Assembly: GCA_030522415.1 (NCBI GenBank)
Contig: CM060125.1
Coordinates: 62,001 to 126,000, forward strand
Length of the DNA: 64,000 bases
Direction of reading: 5' to 3'
From: Channallabes apus
Lineage: Eukaryota; Chordata; Actinopteri; Siluriformes; Clariidae
A program made the translations under genes and the position numbers. Below the pieces are notes generated by a model, which did no database searches, was not told where the DNA came from, and saw only the letters and a program-made list of their open reading frames with translations. Below, piece by piece: positions 1 to 10,499 of this stretch. Every line of letters starts with the position of its first letter. Position 1 is the stretch's first letter.

Positions 1-71
1 CTTATTCACAACCACATTTCAGCCATTCACACACATGCATTGTGCTGTGTTGTTGGTACATACTTTCACCA
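1..71. repeat. Outer transposon arm, inverted copy at about 15015-15080
   Basis: This stretch is the reverse complement, with a few substitutions, of about 15015-15080. The same pairing continues after two insertions: 996-1062 pairs with about 14940-15010, and 4554-4945 pairs with about 14700-14935. Together they form one arm of a repeat whose other end lies to the left of the window. No coding sequence is visible in the arm itself. Confidence 0.6.
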
Positions 72-990
72 GGGCTCGAAATTAACTTTTTCTACTTAAA
101 AAAAGTTAGGAACACCAGCAAAAATTTAGGAGCACCCACCAAAAATTTAGGAGCACCACAACTACAAATTGTATATTAACAGATTTCTTTCATTTGAAAA
201 CAACACCAATCAACAGTAACAACAAACAGCTACAACAAATCACTGAAGCTTTACATACCCTGTGGCCAGGATTTGAAATTCGGTCTTCTGGCTCTAAATT
301 TAGTAAAGGCGAGCTCTTCTTTGGCGATAGTGTATGCCGTGTTAAATTTTACATTCAGTTCTGCCAACTTAGCGGAACGGCTGGCAGTATCCTGACAATT
401 AAAAGCCTCAACGATCGAACCTGTTGAAACTGAACTTTTTGCTACACACTTGTCCCTACATTTCTTGTGTTTGGCACTTTCACCGTGTTTGACCAAGCTC
501 TCACGCTTAAAGTGCGTAGATTCAGTGGCGAACGCTGTGTTACCTGCAAACTCCGTCCCACAGGTTTTACAGTGAATGCAGTGCATAGAGCCATTTTCAT
601 AGCGGAGCCACTCGAAGTCTTTCAGCCATTCCCTCCGAAAACTGTACGCCTTCTTTTCGGCTGGTGAATCAACATTCATTACGTGATCACTATCCCCAGC
701 GCCATTATTTGTAATTTATCCGCTGTAGTTAGCGCCGTCACCTGACTGAGTGATTGACAGCTATTATTAACCAATCTAAAATCTCAACGGCAGAACGTCA
801 TCGTATCAGCATTCACCGCACAGAACACATACATACTGTTAACGTATTAATCTGTTTAATTTGTAGAGAAATTAAAACAGGTCGCACGGCAACAATTACA
901 TGCACTCGCACCAATGCTCCCAAATATATTTTGAGGTCACATAGATGAAATTTCGGGAGCATATGCGACCAAAATCGTCGCATTTTCGAG
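72..990 (-). mobile_element. hAT-like insertion with AGGGCTCGA ends
   Basis: The left end reads AGGGCTCGAAATTAAC and the right end reads GCATTTTCGAGCCCC, the inverted form of the same terminus. Both flanks align to the uninterrupted partner arm near 15000, which marks the segment as an insertion. The flanking duplication is unclear (only TTCAC is shared). It contains a zinc-finger reading frame on the minus strand. Such ends are common in fish hAT-related elements. Confidence 0.5.
251..679 (-). pseudogene. TTF/BED-type zinc-finger fragment of a hAT-derived protein
   Basis: An open frame of 142 residues shows a zinc-binding pattern: Cys34-X2-Cys37 followed by a basic segment and His65-X5-His71. 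It is preceded by the aromatic motif REWLKDFEWLRY. This layout is seen at the N terminus of hAT-derived proteins such as the ZNF862/C17orf113-like group (TTF-type finger before DUF4371). The rest of the transposase (dimerisation and RNase-H-like catalytic core) is absent, because the frame ends after about 65 residues of low similarity. I read it as a truncated remnant inside the 72-990 element rather than a host gene. The finger would bind DNA if the protein were made. Confidence 0.5.
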
Positions 991-1374
991 CCCCGTTCAC
1001 TTTTCATCTCCCCTTTGATCAAAATGCTCCCGATATGAGCCGACACGAGCAGCTTTGATTCAGTCATAATTAGGGCTGCAACAACTAATCGATAAAATCG
1101 ATAATTATCGATAATGAAATTCGTTGTCAACGAATGCCGTTATCGATTAGTTGGGCTGCCCACGTTACTGAGGAGCGCGAACACAAGACACACAGATACA
1201 CAGTCGCTCGCGCAATGGAGGTTACAGAAGCGTTTGCAGGATAAAGTGCGCCCCAAGTCCTCCAAGGTATGGGAGCAATTTACAGTAAACACCTCTTATC
1301 GGGCGTTAAAATCGAGCGGTTTTCTGCCGTTCGTAGTGTCCGGTGAGCGCGGATGAAGCGCCGAGGGTTTTCTA

Positions 1375-1440
1375 CACATGTGGGAGTCCCTAGCGACGGG
1401 GAGGAATTGGCCACGACTAAAAAAAAAAAAAAAAAAAAAA
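1375..1440 (+). repeat. SINE tail with poly(A)
   Basis: The stretch GTGGGAGTCCCTAGCGACGG followed by GGAGGAATTGGCCACGACTA and about 21 adenines matches the 3' part of the SINE at 19358-19730. Its tRNA-like head is missing. It lies inside the hAT element. Confidence 0.45.
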
Positions 1441-1997
1441 GTCAGTGAGAGAGTTCACACAGACTTTGGTGACGTGCGTTTGTCCGGCTGCGCAGTTATA
1501 CGGAGTAAAAAATAAAAAAAAAAACGTTGCATGCAGCTTTTTCTTGGTGTTCAAATCCCAACGAACACAAGAAAAACACTTCTAGTGCGTTTTCTTCACG
1601 TTCAGTTTACACCTCGGAGGACCGGATATATCCCATCATCCTACATGCTGTACAGAGGGAAATGCGGGAAAAGGGCAAAATAAACAGTGAACCCAGTAGC
1701 GGCCATTTTTTCTCTCCCCACGTCGCCGTATTACGAGAATGTCTAGTATAGCAAAATGGTCTATAAAATATTTTTTTTTATTTATTGAGACAACAACAAA
1801 AAAAGGATAAAATACCCGAGAGGATCGAAATAATGTATAAACCGTGACAAGGATGTAGCAAGAGACACTTTCATTAAAAATATTATCATAATCTAGAAGT
1901 CTATTATTCTTCTTATTAAGTTGAATTAATTTAAGAGAATTTAAAATTGAGGTCATTCTTAACAACTGAATATGTCGGTGTATTTTTTTAAACTACT

Positions 1998-2039
1998 GTG
2001 TGTGTGTGTGTGTGTATGTATGTATATGTGTGTATTTTT

Positions 2040-2093
<54 letters not shown>

Positions 2094-2112
2094 CACATAC
2101 ACACATACACAC
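1998..2112. repeat. Compound (TG)n-(TA)n-(CA)n microsatellite
   Basis: A run of TG repeats passes into about 23 TA repeats and then CA-rich repeats. The arrangement is self-complementary and prone to slippage. Reading frames through it are low-complexity artefacts. Confidence 0.9.
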
Positions 2113-2351
2113 CGTATCAACACTGTTAACTTGCCATCTGCAATTATTGTTAAAAAAGAATGTTGATTTACATATACATAGATTATACTCTATGTGGCTA
2201 TTGCATTTTTTAAAGTTTAGTTTTATACATAAATAATACCCTGATTTATGGTTTTATATTGTTAAGCAAAACAGCAAATTAAAGCGGTCACTTTTTATCC
2301 GATTAATCGATTAATTGGAAAAAGAAATTGACCAACTAATCGATTATCATT

Positions 2352-3776
2352 TCTTCATTACATCTAGGTCACGTCCCTAAACCTTTCAAGTTAGCAGTTA
2401 TTAAGCCGCTTCTTAAAAAATCTAATTTGGACGCGAATGAAATAACAAATTACAGACCGATTTCAAACCTCCCGTTCATATCAAAAATAGTAGAAAAAGT
2501 AGTATCAGCTCAAATTTGCACATTCTTGCAGGATAACAACATCCTTGAAGAATTTCAGTCAGGTTTCAGGCCCCATCATAGCACAGAAACTGCACTAGTT
2601 AAGATTACAAACGACTTATTTTTAGCTTCAGACCAAGGCTGCATCTCATTGCTAGTCCTGCTTGATCTTAGTGCTGCATTCGACACTATAGATCATAATA
2701 TTCTCATAGATCGCTTACAAAATTATATAGGTATTCAGGGACAGGCATTAAAATGGTTTAGATCTTACCTGTCTGATCGCTACCATTTTGTAGATCTAAA
2801 TGGAGAACCGTCTGGTGTAATGCCAGTGAAATATGGGGTCCCACAAGGGTCAGTTTTAGGACCTCTGTTGTTCTCAATATACATGCTTCCCTTGGGTAAC
2901 ATCATTAGAAGACATGGGATTAGTTTCCATTGTTATGCTGATGATACCCAATTATATATATCAACTAAACCAGACGAAATACCTAAGTTGTCTAGATTAA
3001 CTGAGTGTGTCCAGGACATAAAAGATTGGATGACCAATAACTTTCTTTTATTAAATTCAGATAAGACAGAGATATTACTTATTGGCCCAAAAACCAGCAC
3101 ACAACAGCTTTCACAATTCAGCTTGCGCTTAGAAGGATGTACTGTTATTACCAGCTCAGCAGTAAAAGATCTGGGAGTAATATTAGACAGTAACTTGTCT
3201 TTTGAAAATCACATTTCAAATATCACAAAAACAGCCTTTTTCCATCTTCGAAATATTGCTAAACTTAGGAACATCTTATCCGTATCTGATGCAGAAAAAC
3301 TAGTTCATGCATTCATGACCTCCAGACTGGACTATTGTAATGCATTACTAGGTGGTTGTCCTGCATCCTCAATAAACAAGCTTCAGTTAATCCAAAATGC
3401 AGCTGCCAGGGTTCTCACTAGATCCAGAAAATATGATCATATAACCCCAATATTATCATCCCTGCACTGGCTACCTGTTCAGTTTAGAATAAATTACAAA
3501 ATAGTATTACTTACATACAAGGCCTTAAATGGTTTAGCTCCCACATACCTAACCAGTCTTCTGATGCGCTACAATCCACCACGCGCCTTAAGATCACAAA
3601 GCTCCGGACTTCTGGTAGTTCCCAGAATTTCAAAATCTACAAAAGGGGGTAGGGCTTTTTCATATTTAGCTCCAAAGCTTTGGAATAGCCTTCCAGACAG
3701 TGTTCGGGGAGCAGACACGGTTTCTCAGTTCAAAAGTAGACTCAAGACGCATCTTTTTAATCTGGCATACACATAA
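2352..3776 (+). pseudogene. L2 reverse transcriptase, C-terminal two thirds of ORF2
   Basis: The frame runs without interruption from the truncation point to a stop at 3776, about 474 codons. It begins in the reverse transcriptase finger region (NYRPISNLP), then [13 protein letters not shown], the palm motif [23 protein letters not shown] and the catalytic YADD box near 2935. It ends with the typical C-terminal domain containing [10 protein letters not shown] and SLHWLPV. The endonuclease domain is missing because of 5' truncation during target-primed reverse transcription, so the copy cannot transpose alone. There is no start codon of its own. The absence of stops over 1.4 kb suggests a young insertion. 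Confidence 0.85.
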
Positions 3777-4519
3777 CTCATCCCAGTACTCATACTCCAG
3801 TACACCTATACCGAATGGCAACTACGCTAATTCTCCCCATCTGTTCTGTATTTCTCTACCCATCCCGAGGCATCGGGAGATTTTGCCAGCTTCAGTAGAC
3901 AAAGGCCGACCCTGCGAGGTTCCTGAGGCATCCAGAGAAGGACCAGCTCCAGCTGGATTCAGCTTTATGATGGTTGGAGTTACACATGCTGCTCCTGTGC
4001 TTCCAGTGATCCAGACCTCATCTGCCCTCTGCACCTACTGACTCGTCCCTATGCTGAACTGGTCTTCATGTCAATTTAAATAATTTCTGTCATATTGAAT
4101 TTTCACCTGCACAACACACAAGATGTTATATCATTTCTATCTGTTATCGCCCAAATGAGGATGGGTTCCCTGTTGAGTCTGGTTCCTCTCAAGGTTTCTT
4201 CCTAATGCCATCTCAGGGAGTTTTTCCTTGCCACCGTCGCCGTCACCCTTGGCTTGCTCATCAGAGAAATTTCATTCATTCGTCTCATTATTATCTGCAC
4301 ATTTTTCTCACACATCCACACTTCCAATTATTTTCTTTTCTATAATTATTATTATTATTATTTGTTTTTATTTATTTATTTTCTATTATTATTTTATTTA
4401 TTTATTTATTATTATTTATTTTTTTTTTTTTGTTAAATTTCTTTAATTTTTGTGAAGCTGCTTTGAGACAATGACCATTGTTAAAAGCGCTATATAAATA
4501 AAATTGAATTGAATTGAAT
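2352..4519 (+). mobile_element. L2-type LINE, family A, 5'-truncated
   Basis: This is a 3' portion of an L2-clade non-LTR retrotransposon, from the reverse transcriptase onward, with a 3'UTR and the tail GCGCTATATAAATAAAATTGAATTGAATTGAAT. It sits inside the hAT element at an ATTATCA site. It is closely related to the copies at 10500-12035 (-) and 25231-26919 (+) and clearly different from the family B copies at 24303, 34527 and 55795. AT-rich slippage tracts lie at 4340-4430. Confidence 0.9.
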
Positions 4520-4545
4520 CAAAATAATCGTTAGTTGCAGCCCTA

Positions 4546-5189
4546 GTCATAATATTCATCTATCATAAAGAGGGGAAACATTTGCAGACAAAATGTTAAA
4601 TCAGTACCCCAGAAAAACAACAGAGCACAAATATATACTTGCTGATTAAACGCTGCATTTTTTTAAAAAAATGAAAGCGCGCGCGATGTGAGCAGCTATA
4701 ATTAAATAATTATTAAATGGTTGACATAAACAGCAAAAAGCATGATGATTATTATATATTTTTAAATTATTATTATGTTCTTTTGCTGTTTGGGTTCAGC
4801 GTTGAATGATTATTTGAAACTGAAGCCCTTCGTGTAGATTCAAGCCACAAGTCATTTTATCATACAAAGATTATTACGTTGTGCTCGGACCACAGAGCTT
4901 CTGCAGATTCCAAAATTGACATTCATACCGTTAAAAAATATAAATAAATTCTACAAGCCCTTGAGCTGTTGTTTGTGCTGTTTTCTTTAATAACAACAAT
5001 AGGCAGATAGAAACAGAGAGTCTGTCTAAACAAAAATTATTGCAGCCGTTTTATAATTCAGCCTTTGCGCCATTTGGCGGTCATTTCACAAATTACTTTG
5101 AATTTGCTACGGATTTATTTTGACTGTTGCCGTTTGGCCGCGACAGAGTGTGCGGCAGTCATAGACATTCCGCTTGAGTAACCACTGTA
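4546..5189. repeat. Outer transposon arm, inner part ending in ACCACTGTA
   Basis: 4554-4945 is the inverted partner of about 14700-14935. 4950-5189 instead aligns in direct orientation with about 14240-14613, including the shared TTTGCGCCA-TTTGGCGG stretch and a terminal ACCACTG. The end resembles the other CCTACA(A/G)TGGT termini at 12041, 14613, 16205 and 17910. AT-rich and non-coding. Confidence 0.55.
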
Positions 5190-5204
5190 AGTTTCTTGGT
5201 CCCG

Positions 5205-5430
5205 AAGGGTTTCCTGCAGAATTTCTTAAATCATTTTCCTCATGCCTCTAGCTTTGCTTTTATCAGATTCTTTTAATCAAGGTAAATTGCCTGCCTCATT
5301 TAATGAGGCTTGTGTCGCCCTAAGAGCAAAGATGGATAAAGAGCCAACAGAGTGTGCTACATATAGACCTCTCTTTTAAATGTTGATTGCAAAATCTTTG
5401 CCAAAGTTTTATCTCGTAGACCATCTCCCT
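5205..5430 (+). pseudogene. L1/Tx1-group LINE reverse transcriptase fragment
   Basis: Translation gives GFPAEFLKSFSS, then LPASFNEACVALRAKMDKEP and YRPLS(F)-LNVDCKIFAK after one frame disturbance. That is the start of the reverse transcriptase domain in L1/Tx1-group elements (consensus pattern YRPISLLNVDYKI). About 75 residues remain, with an in-frame stop and a frameshift near 5380. Nothing recognisable of the palm or YADD region follows. An old, dead fragment. Confidence 0.65.
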
Positions 5431-5684
5431 GCCACCTTTGCTGTCTTAGTAAATTTCAGTCACTTCTCTGAAAATGTACTGAATTTGTATAAATTCAGAT
5501 TTTGGAAATTTGTGAAGTTCGTTGTGCATTCAAAGATGCTCTTCTGCATGCCTTGTTTGTTGTTTAAGCTATTGGTGCCTTTCTATCAGCTCAAACCAGT
5601 CTGCCCATTCTCCTCTCACCTTTGTAATGAACAAGTTATTTTTCACCCAGAGAAATGTTGCTCACTAGATATTTTCTCTTTTTT

Positions 5685-5970
5685 TCAGACCATTCTGATG
5701 GTTTTGTAAAAATGGTTGTGTATAAATCCTAATAAATCAGCATTATAGGGAAATATTAGACAAGCCTGTCTGGCACCAACAACCATGGTAAATTCAAAGT
5801 CACTTAAATCGCCTGTCTTCCTCATTCTGATGCTCAGTTTGAACTTCAGCAGATCCATCTTGACCATGTCTACATGCCTTAATGCATTTAGTTGCTGCCA
5901 TGTGAGTGGCTGATTAGGTATTTTGTTAACAAGCAGTTGAACAGGTGTATCTAATGAAGTGGCCATTGAT
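5685..5970 (-). pseudogene. Tc1-like transposase N-terminal fragment
   Basis: The minus strand starts with GGCCACTTCATTAGATACAC, a frequent fish Tc1-group sequence. It encodes about 93 residues containing KFKLSIRMRKTGDLSDFE, then VVGARQACL and a decayed helix-turn-helix (NADLLGF). Only the N-terminal DNA-binding part of the transposase remains; the DDE catalytic domain is absent. It ends at the A-rich stretch near 5990. Confidence 0.55.
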
Positions 5971-6608
5971 TGTATCCCACAGCGTTAGCAAAAAAAAAAA
6001 TAAAATAATGGTGCAATGCCACCACTTACTAGACTGGAGTGTGGTGCAGGGGATTGGCAGGAAAACAGATGTTTGCTTTGTATGAAACATTATATTTTAA
6101 CAGTCTCACAGTAAAAAAACAACAGCTTCGTGTTTATCGGTTAATTTGAGTCGTTTTTAAATAATCCAAAACAGGTAAGAAGTATAGACACTTAAAACAT
6201 ATTAAACAATGAACTTTAGTACTATAAAATTTAATTTCAGTGCACAATATTTATTTAAATCAATGTTCTACCTATGCGTCATAGGTCTAGTTTACTACAA
6301 CCCTTGGATAGCTATGCTACATTTATGCTGTGGAGATGTGAACTTGGGTCTTGTGTTTGACATATTTCTTCTTCTTCTCCTTTGTCTTTCGGCTGTTCCC
6401 TTTCAGGGGTCCCCACAGCGAATCATCTGCCTCCATCTAACCCTATCCTATGCATCCTCTTCTCTCATACCAACTAACTTCATGTCCTCTCTCACTGCAT
6501 CCATAAATCTCTTTGGTCTTCCCCTAGACCTTCTGCCTGGCAGTTCCAACCTCAGCATACTTCTACAGATATATTCACAATCTCTCCTCTGAACATGGCC
6601 AAACCTCC

Positions 6609-7896
6609 TCAATCTGGCCTCTCTGACTTTATCTCCAAAACATCTAACATGTGCTGTCCCTCTGATGAACTCTTGACCCTATCCATCATTGTCACTCCCA
6701 AAGAGAACCTCAACATCTTCAGCTCTGCCTCCTTTCTTTTCTTTAGTGCCACTGTCTCTAAGCCGTAGAGCATTGCTAGTCTCACCAATGTCCTGTACAC
6801 CTTTCCTTTCATTCTCGCTGATACTCTTTTATCGTACAACACACCTGACAATTTTCTCCACCCATTCCAACCTGCCTGTACCCGCCTCTTCACCACCGTT
6901 GAACATTCTCCGTTGCTCTGGAGGGTTAACCCTAAGTACTTAAAATCCTGCACCTTCTTTACCACTTCTTCCTGTAGCCTCACCGTTCCTCTTGGGTCCC
7001 TCTCATTCACACACATGCATTCCGTCTTTCCGCGGCTAACCTTCAATCCTCTGCTTTCCAGAGCATACCTCCACCTCTCCAAATTTTCCTCCACCTGTTC
7101 CCTGCTCTCGCTACAAAGCACAATGTCATCTGCAAACAACATAGTCCATGGAGACTCCTGTCTGACCTCAACTGTCACCCTGTCCATCACTAGAGCAAAC
7201 AAAAAGGGGCTTAGAGCCGATCCTTGATGCAGACCCACATCCACCTTGAACTCTTCTGTCACACCTACAGCACATCTTAACACTGTCTTAGCACTCTCAT
7301 ACATGTCCTGCACCACTCTAACATACTTCTCTGCCACTCGAGACTTCCTCATACAACACCACAGCTCCTCTCTCGGCACCCTGTCGTACACTTTCTCTAA
7401 ATCTACAAAGACACAATGCAACTCTTTATTACCTTCTCTGTACTTCTCCACCAGCATCCTCAAAGCAAATACTGCATCTGATGTACTCTTTCTAGGCATA
7501 AAACCATATTGCTATTCACAAATGCTCACCTCTGCCCTTAACCTAGCTTCCACTACTCTCGCACAGCTTCATTGTATGGCTGATTAGCTTTATACCTCTG
7601 TAATTGCCACAGCTTTGCACATCTCCCTTGTTCTTAAAAATTGGCACCAATACACTTCTCCTCCATTCCTCTGGAGTTCTCTCACTCTCCAAGATCTTCT
7701 TAAACAAACTAGTCAGAAATTCTACTGCCACCTTTCCTAAGCACTTCCATACCTCCACAGGTATGTCATCAGGTCCAACAGCCTTTCCACTCTTCATCCT
7801 CTTCAATGCCCTTCTCACCTCACTTTTACTAATATTTGCTACTCCCTGTTCCACAACAGTCACCTTTTCGACTCTGTTATCTTTCATTTTCCTCAT
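6609..7896 (-). pseudogene. RTE-like reverse transcriptase (frameshifted)
   Basis: Two overlapping frames, 7543-7896 and 6609-7499, make up the reverse transcriptase. The first covers the finger region, with GKAVGPDDIPVEVWK and NYRGIKLISHTMKL. The second carries FVDLEKVYDRVPREELW, then GLHQGSALSPFLFALVMD and the catalytic MLFADDIVLCSE, followed by QDFKYLGLTLQSNGE and the C-terminal domain. The frame change between them and a truncated end near 6609 show it is no longer functional. The consensus AYDRVPRE has become VYDRVPRE. Enzyme role: target-primed reverse transcription of its own RNA. Confidence 0.8.
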
Positions 7897-7973
7897 TCAT
7901 CAACTCCTCAAAGTACTCCTTCCATCTTCCCATCACCCTCCTGGCATCTGTCAGTACATTTCCATCTCTATCT

Positions 7974-9471
7974 TTAATCACTAACCTGCTGCACATCCTT
8001 CCCATCTCTATCTCTCTGCCTCGCCAACCTGTACAGATCCACCTCACCCTCCTTACTGTCCAGCCTAGCATACAAGTCCTCATATGCTCTTTGTTTGGCC
8101 TTTGCCACTTCTACCTTCACCTTACGCAGTATCTCCCTGTACTCCTGTCTACTCTCTTTGGTTCTCTCAGCGTCCCACTTCTTCTTAGCTAGCCTCTTTC
8201 CCTGTATATATTCATGGACTTCCTCATTCCACCACCAAGTCTCCTTGTCCACTTTTCCCTTACCTGATGATACACCAAGTACCCTCCTACCTGTCTCCCT
8301 GATCACATTGGCTGTAGTTGTCCAGTCAACTGAAAGCACTTCCTGACCACCCATAGCTTGTCTCAACTCCTCCCTAAAGACTAAACATTCTTCTTTTCTC
8401 AGCTTCCACCACTTTGTCCTCTGCTCTGCCTTTGTCCTCTTCACCTTCCTCACCACCAGGGTCATTTTACACCCCACCATTCTGTGTTGTCTGGCTACAC
8501 TCTCCCCTACCAACACTTTGCAGTCACTGATCTCTTTCAGATTACAACGTCGACACAAGATTGCGACACAACGCCACCTGAGTGCTTCTTCCTCTTATAT
8601 GTCAACCTATGTTCCTGCTTCTTCTGGAAGAAAGTATTTACTACTGCCATTTCCATCCTCTTTGCAAAGTCCACCACCATCTGTCCTTGTCCACATTCCT
8701 GTCCTAAAGCCCAAACCTGCCCATCACATTTTCATTGCCTCTGTTCCCTTCCCCAACATGTCCATTGAAGTCTGCCCCAATCACCACTCTCTCACCTCTG
8801 GGGATGCTCTGCATCACTTCATCTAACTCACTCCAGAATTTCTTCTTCTCTTCTAACTCACATCCCACCTGTGGGGCATAACCACTAAACAACATTATCC
8901 GATCAATTTCCAGTTTCAGACTCATCACCCTATCTTATACTCTCTTCACCTCTAGAACATTCCTTACAAACTCCTCTTTCAGAATAACTCCTACTCCATT
9001 TCTTTTCCTATCCGCACCATGGTAAAACAACTTGAACCCTGATCCTAAGCTTCTGGCCTTGCTACCTTTCCACCTGGTCTCCTGGACACACAGTATATCC
9101 ACCTTCCTTCTCTGCATCATATCAGCCGACTCTATTCCTTTCCCTGTCATAGTCCCAACGTTCAATGTCCCTACTATCACTCCTAAACTCTTGCCTTTCC
9201 TCTTCTCTCTCTGCTTTCGAACACGCCTTCCTCCTCTCCTTCTTCGACCAACAGTAGCCCAATTTCCACCGGCACCCTGTAGGTCAACAGCACCAGTGGC
9301 AGTCGTTGTTAACCCAGGCCACGACCGATCCATTATGGGAATTATATAGATTCGCATCATTGATTTGGCAAATGTTTTATGTCGGATGGCCTTCCTGACA
9401 CAACCCTCTGCATTTATCCAGACTTGGGACTGGCACAAGAAGACACTGGATTGTGCCCCCAGTGGTTGCAT
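7974..9471 (-). pseudogene. RTE-like endonuclease and linker (frameshifted)
   Basis: 8935-9471 encodes a leader rich in Arg followed by VGTLNVGTMTGKG and DILCVQETRWKGSKARSLG, the first two motifs of the APE-like endonuclease. 8704-8928 carries the next motif, VVIGADFNGHVGEGNRGNE. 7974-8558 is the linker between endonuclease and reverse transcriptase. At least two frameshifts separate the pieces. In a working element this enzyme nicks target DNA. Confidence 0.75.
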
Positions 9472-9517
9472 TCCCCCATTTTTGCATATTTGCCATAATA
9501 ATAATGTGAGCTATTAA

Positions 9518-10341
9518 TAGGGTTGTTCCGATTCCGATACTGGTATCGGAAATGCTACCGATACCACAAAAAAAGCTGCCATCAGAATCGGCGAGTATTT
9601 GAGTCCACGTACCAATCCGATACCATTTTCCTAAACATAACCTATTCATGCCCGCTAGCTTTGCTAGCTTAGCTTACTTACAGAGTGTCAAGCGCCCAAA
9701 TTGATATCGCTCCTCGCTCACTAGTTAGGCAGCCTCCCCCCACTTTAGGTATGTGAAGTAGCAGGGCCGCAGAATCAGGCAACGGCCCATGAGCTATCGG
9801 CGCTATAAAACACAGCGGGGAGTGTAGCTCGGGGTCTGACTGTTGGGAAGCTGGACTTTGCGACACGGTGGATTTTATGAGAGACAGTGGCACAAGAGCG
9901 GGACGATGTGATGCGCCCCAGAGACTTAAAAAAGGGGGGGCGCCTTTGATCTCCGCGAGAGGAGCGCGTGAACGAGCTGCGCGAGCTCCCGCGGCACCTT
10001 CACTTCCGCGTCGAGCCCGCCTTCGCATCCCTGCCGCCGAAGTGGAAAAGACCGCAGAGAGCCTTTAACCCTTTCCTTACCCATTTTTCTAAATAAATTA
10101 CCCTTTTTCCTGTAAGACCTCGTGTCCGTGTTTCATGGTGTCGCCCGTGCACTTAGGGTCGAACCCGTTACACAGGGCTAGTAGTATTTTACTTAAAAAA
10201 GAAATTATATACATACACACACACACACACAGTACAGATACACACCCAGGTATCGGATCGGTACTCGGTATCGGCCGATACCCTGAGCCCAAGTATCGGA
10301 ATCGGTATCGGGAGGGAAAAAATGGTATCGGAACATCTCTA
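9518..10341. mobile_element. hAT element with 8-bp TSD GCTATTAA
   Basis: The termini are TAGGGTTGTTCCGATTCCGAT and ATGGTATCGGAACATCTCTA, inverted copies of each other and rich in GATACCG motifs. The 8-bp duplication GCTATTAA at 9510-9517 and 10342-10349 is perfect. It has no transposase and is non-autonomous. Its interior holds an LTR-like block (9686-10172) and a short CA microsatellite at 10203-10220. Confidence 0.85.
9686..10172 (+). mobile_element. Candidate solo LTR inside the hAT element
   Basis: The block starts TGTCAAGCGCCCAAATTG and ends CGAACCCGTTACA, with flanks CAGAG and CAGGG that could be a decayed 5-bp duplication. It contains a TATA-like CTATAAAA near 9805 and AATAAA near 10094, as expected for U3-R. 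The first 50 bases match, inverted, 17065-17112 (CTCCTCGCTCACTAGTTAGG shared). Internal retroelement sequence is absent. Confidence 0.45.
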
Positions 10342-10499
10342 GCTATTAAGCACTCATGCTTTGTGATATTGATAATAATGAACAATCAAGTGGAATTTCA
10401 TAAATATTGCCTTGCTGTGACATATATCACTGCCCTACATTTTCATGGACACCATGCAAAAAAAAAAAAAAAAGTGTACCCACAGCATTCACCTTTCTG

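Larger units (their letters stand above)
1071..4545. mobile_element. hAT element with 8-bp TSD GTCATAAT, split by an L2 LINE
   Basis: The left terminus is TAGGGCTGCAACAACTAATCG and the right terminus is CGTTAGTTGCAGCCCTA. The perfect 8-bp duplication GTCATAAT flanks it at 1063-1070 and 4546-4553, diagnostic of the hAT superfamily. Both ends carry repeated ATCGATTA motifs. A short BED-like stretch (RPKSSKVWEQF, around 1250-1290) is all that remains of a transposase. An L2 copy occupies about 2352-4519, so the original element was about 1.3 kb. Confidence 0.8.
6366..9480 (-). mobile_element. RTE-like non-LTR retrotransposon, nearly full length, decayed
   Basis: On the minus strand an apurinic-type endonuclease is followed by a reverse transcriptase and a C-terminal region, ending in a short (GAA)n tail at 6366-6378. 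Several frameshifts break it into pieces. The domain order and an FADD-containing palm fit the RTE superfamily; I am less sure of the clade within it. Its 5' end is near 9480, just before a hAT element. Confidence 0.8.

Noticed and set aside
1972..2236. Small proteins rich in Tyr-Ile and Cys-Val
   Set aside because: Translations of (TG)n, (TA)n and (CA)n microsatellites.
3822..4041. A 70-113 residue frame recurring on both strands in three copies (also 10971 and 26080)
   Set aside because: It is the L2-A 3'UTR and its complement; repetition comes from copy number, and the frame has no known domain.
6209..9349. Many plus-strand frames of 80-130 residues
   Set aside because: Antisense shadows of the RTE-like element, which has recognisable domains on the minus strand.
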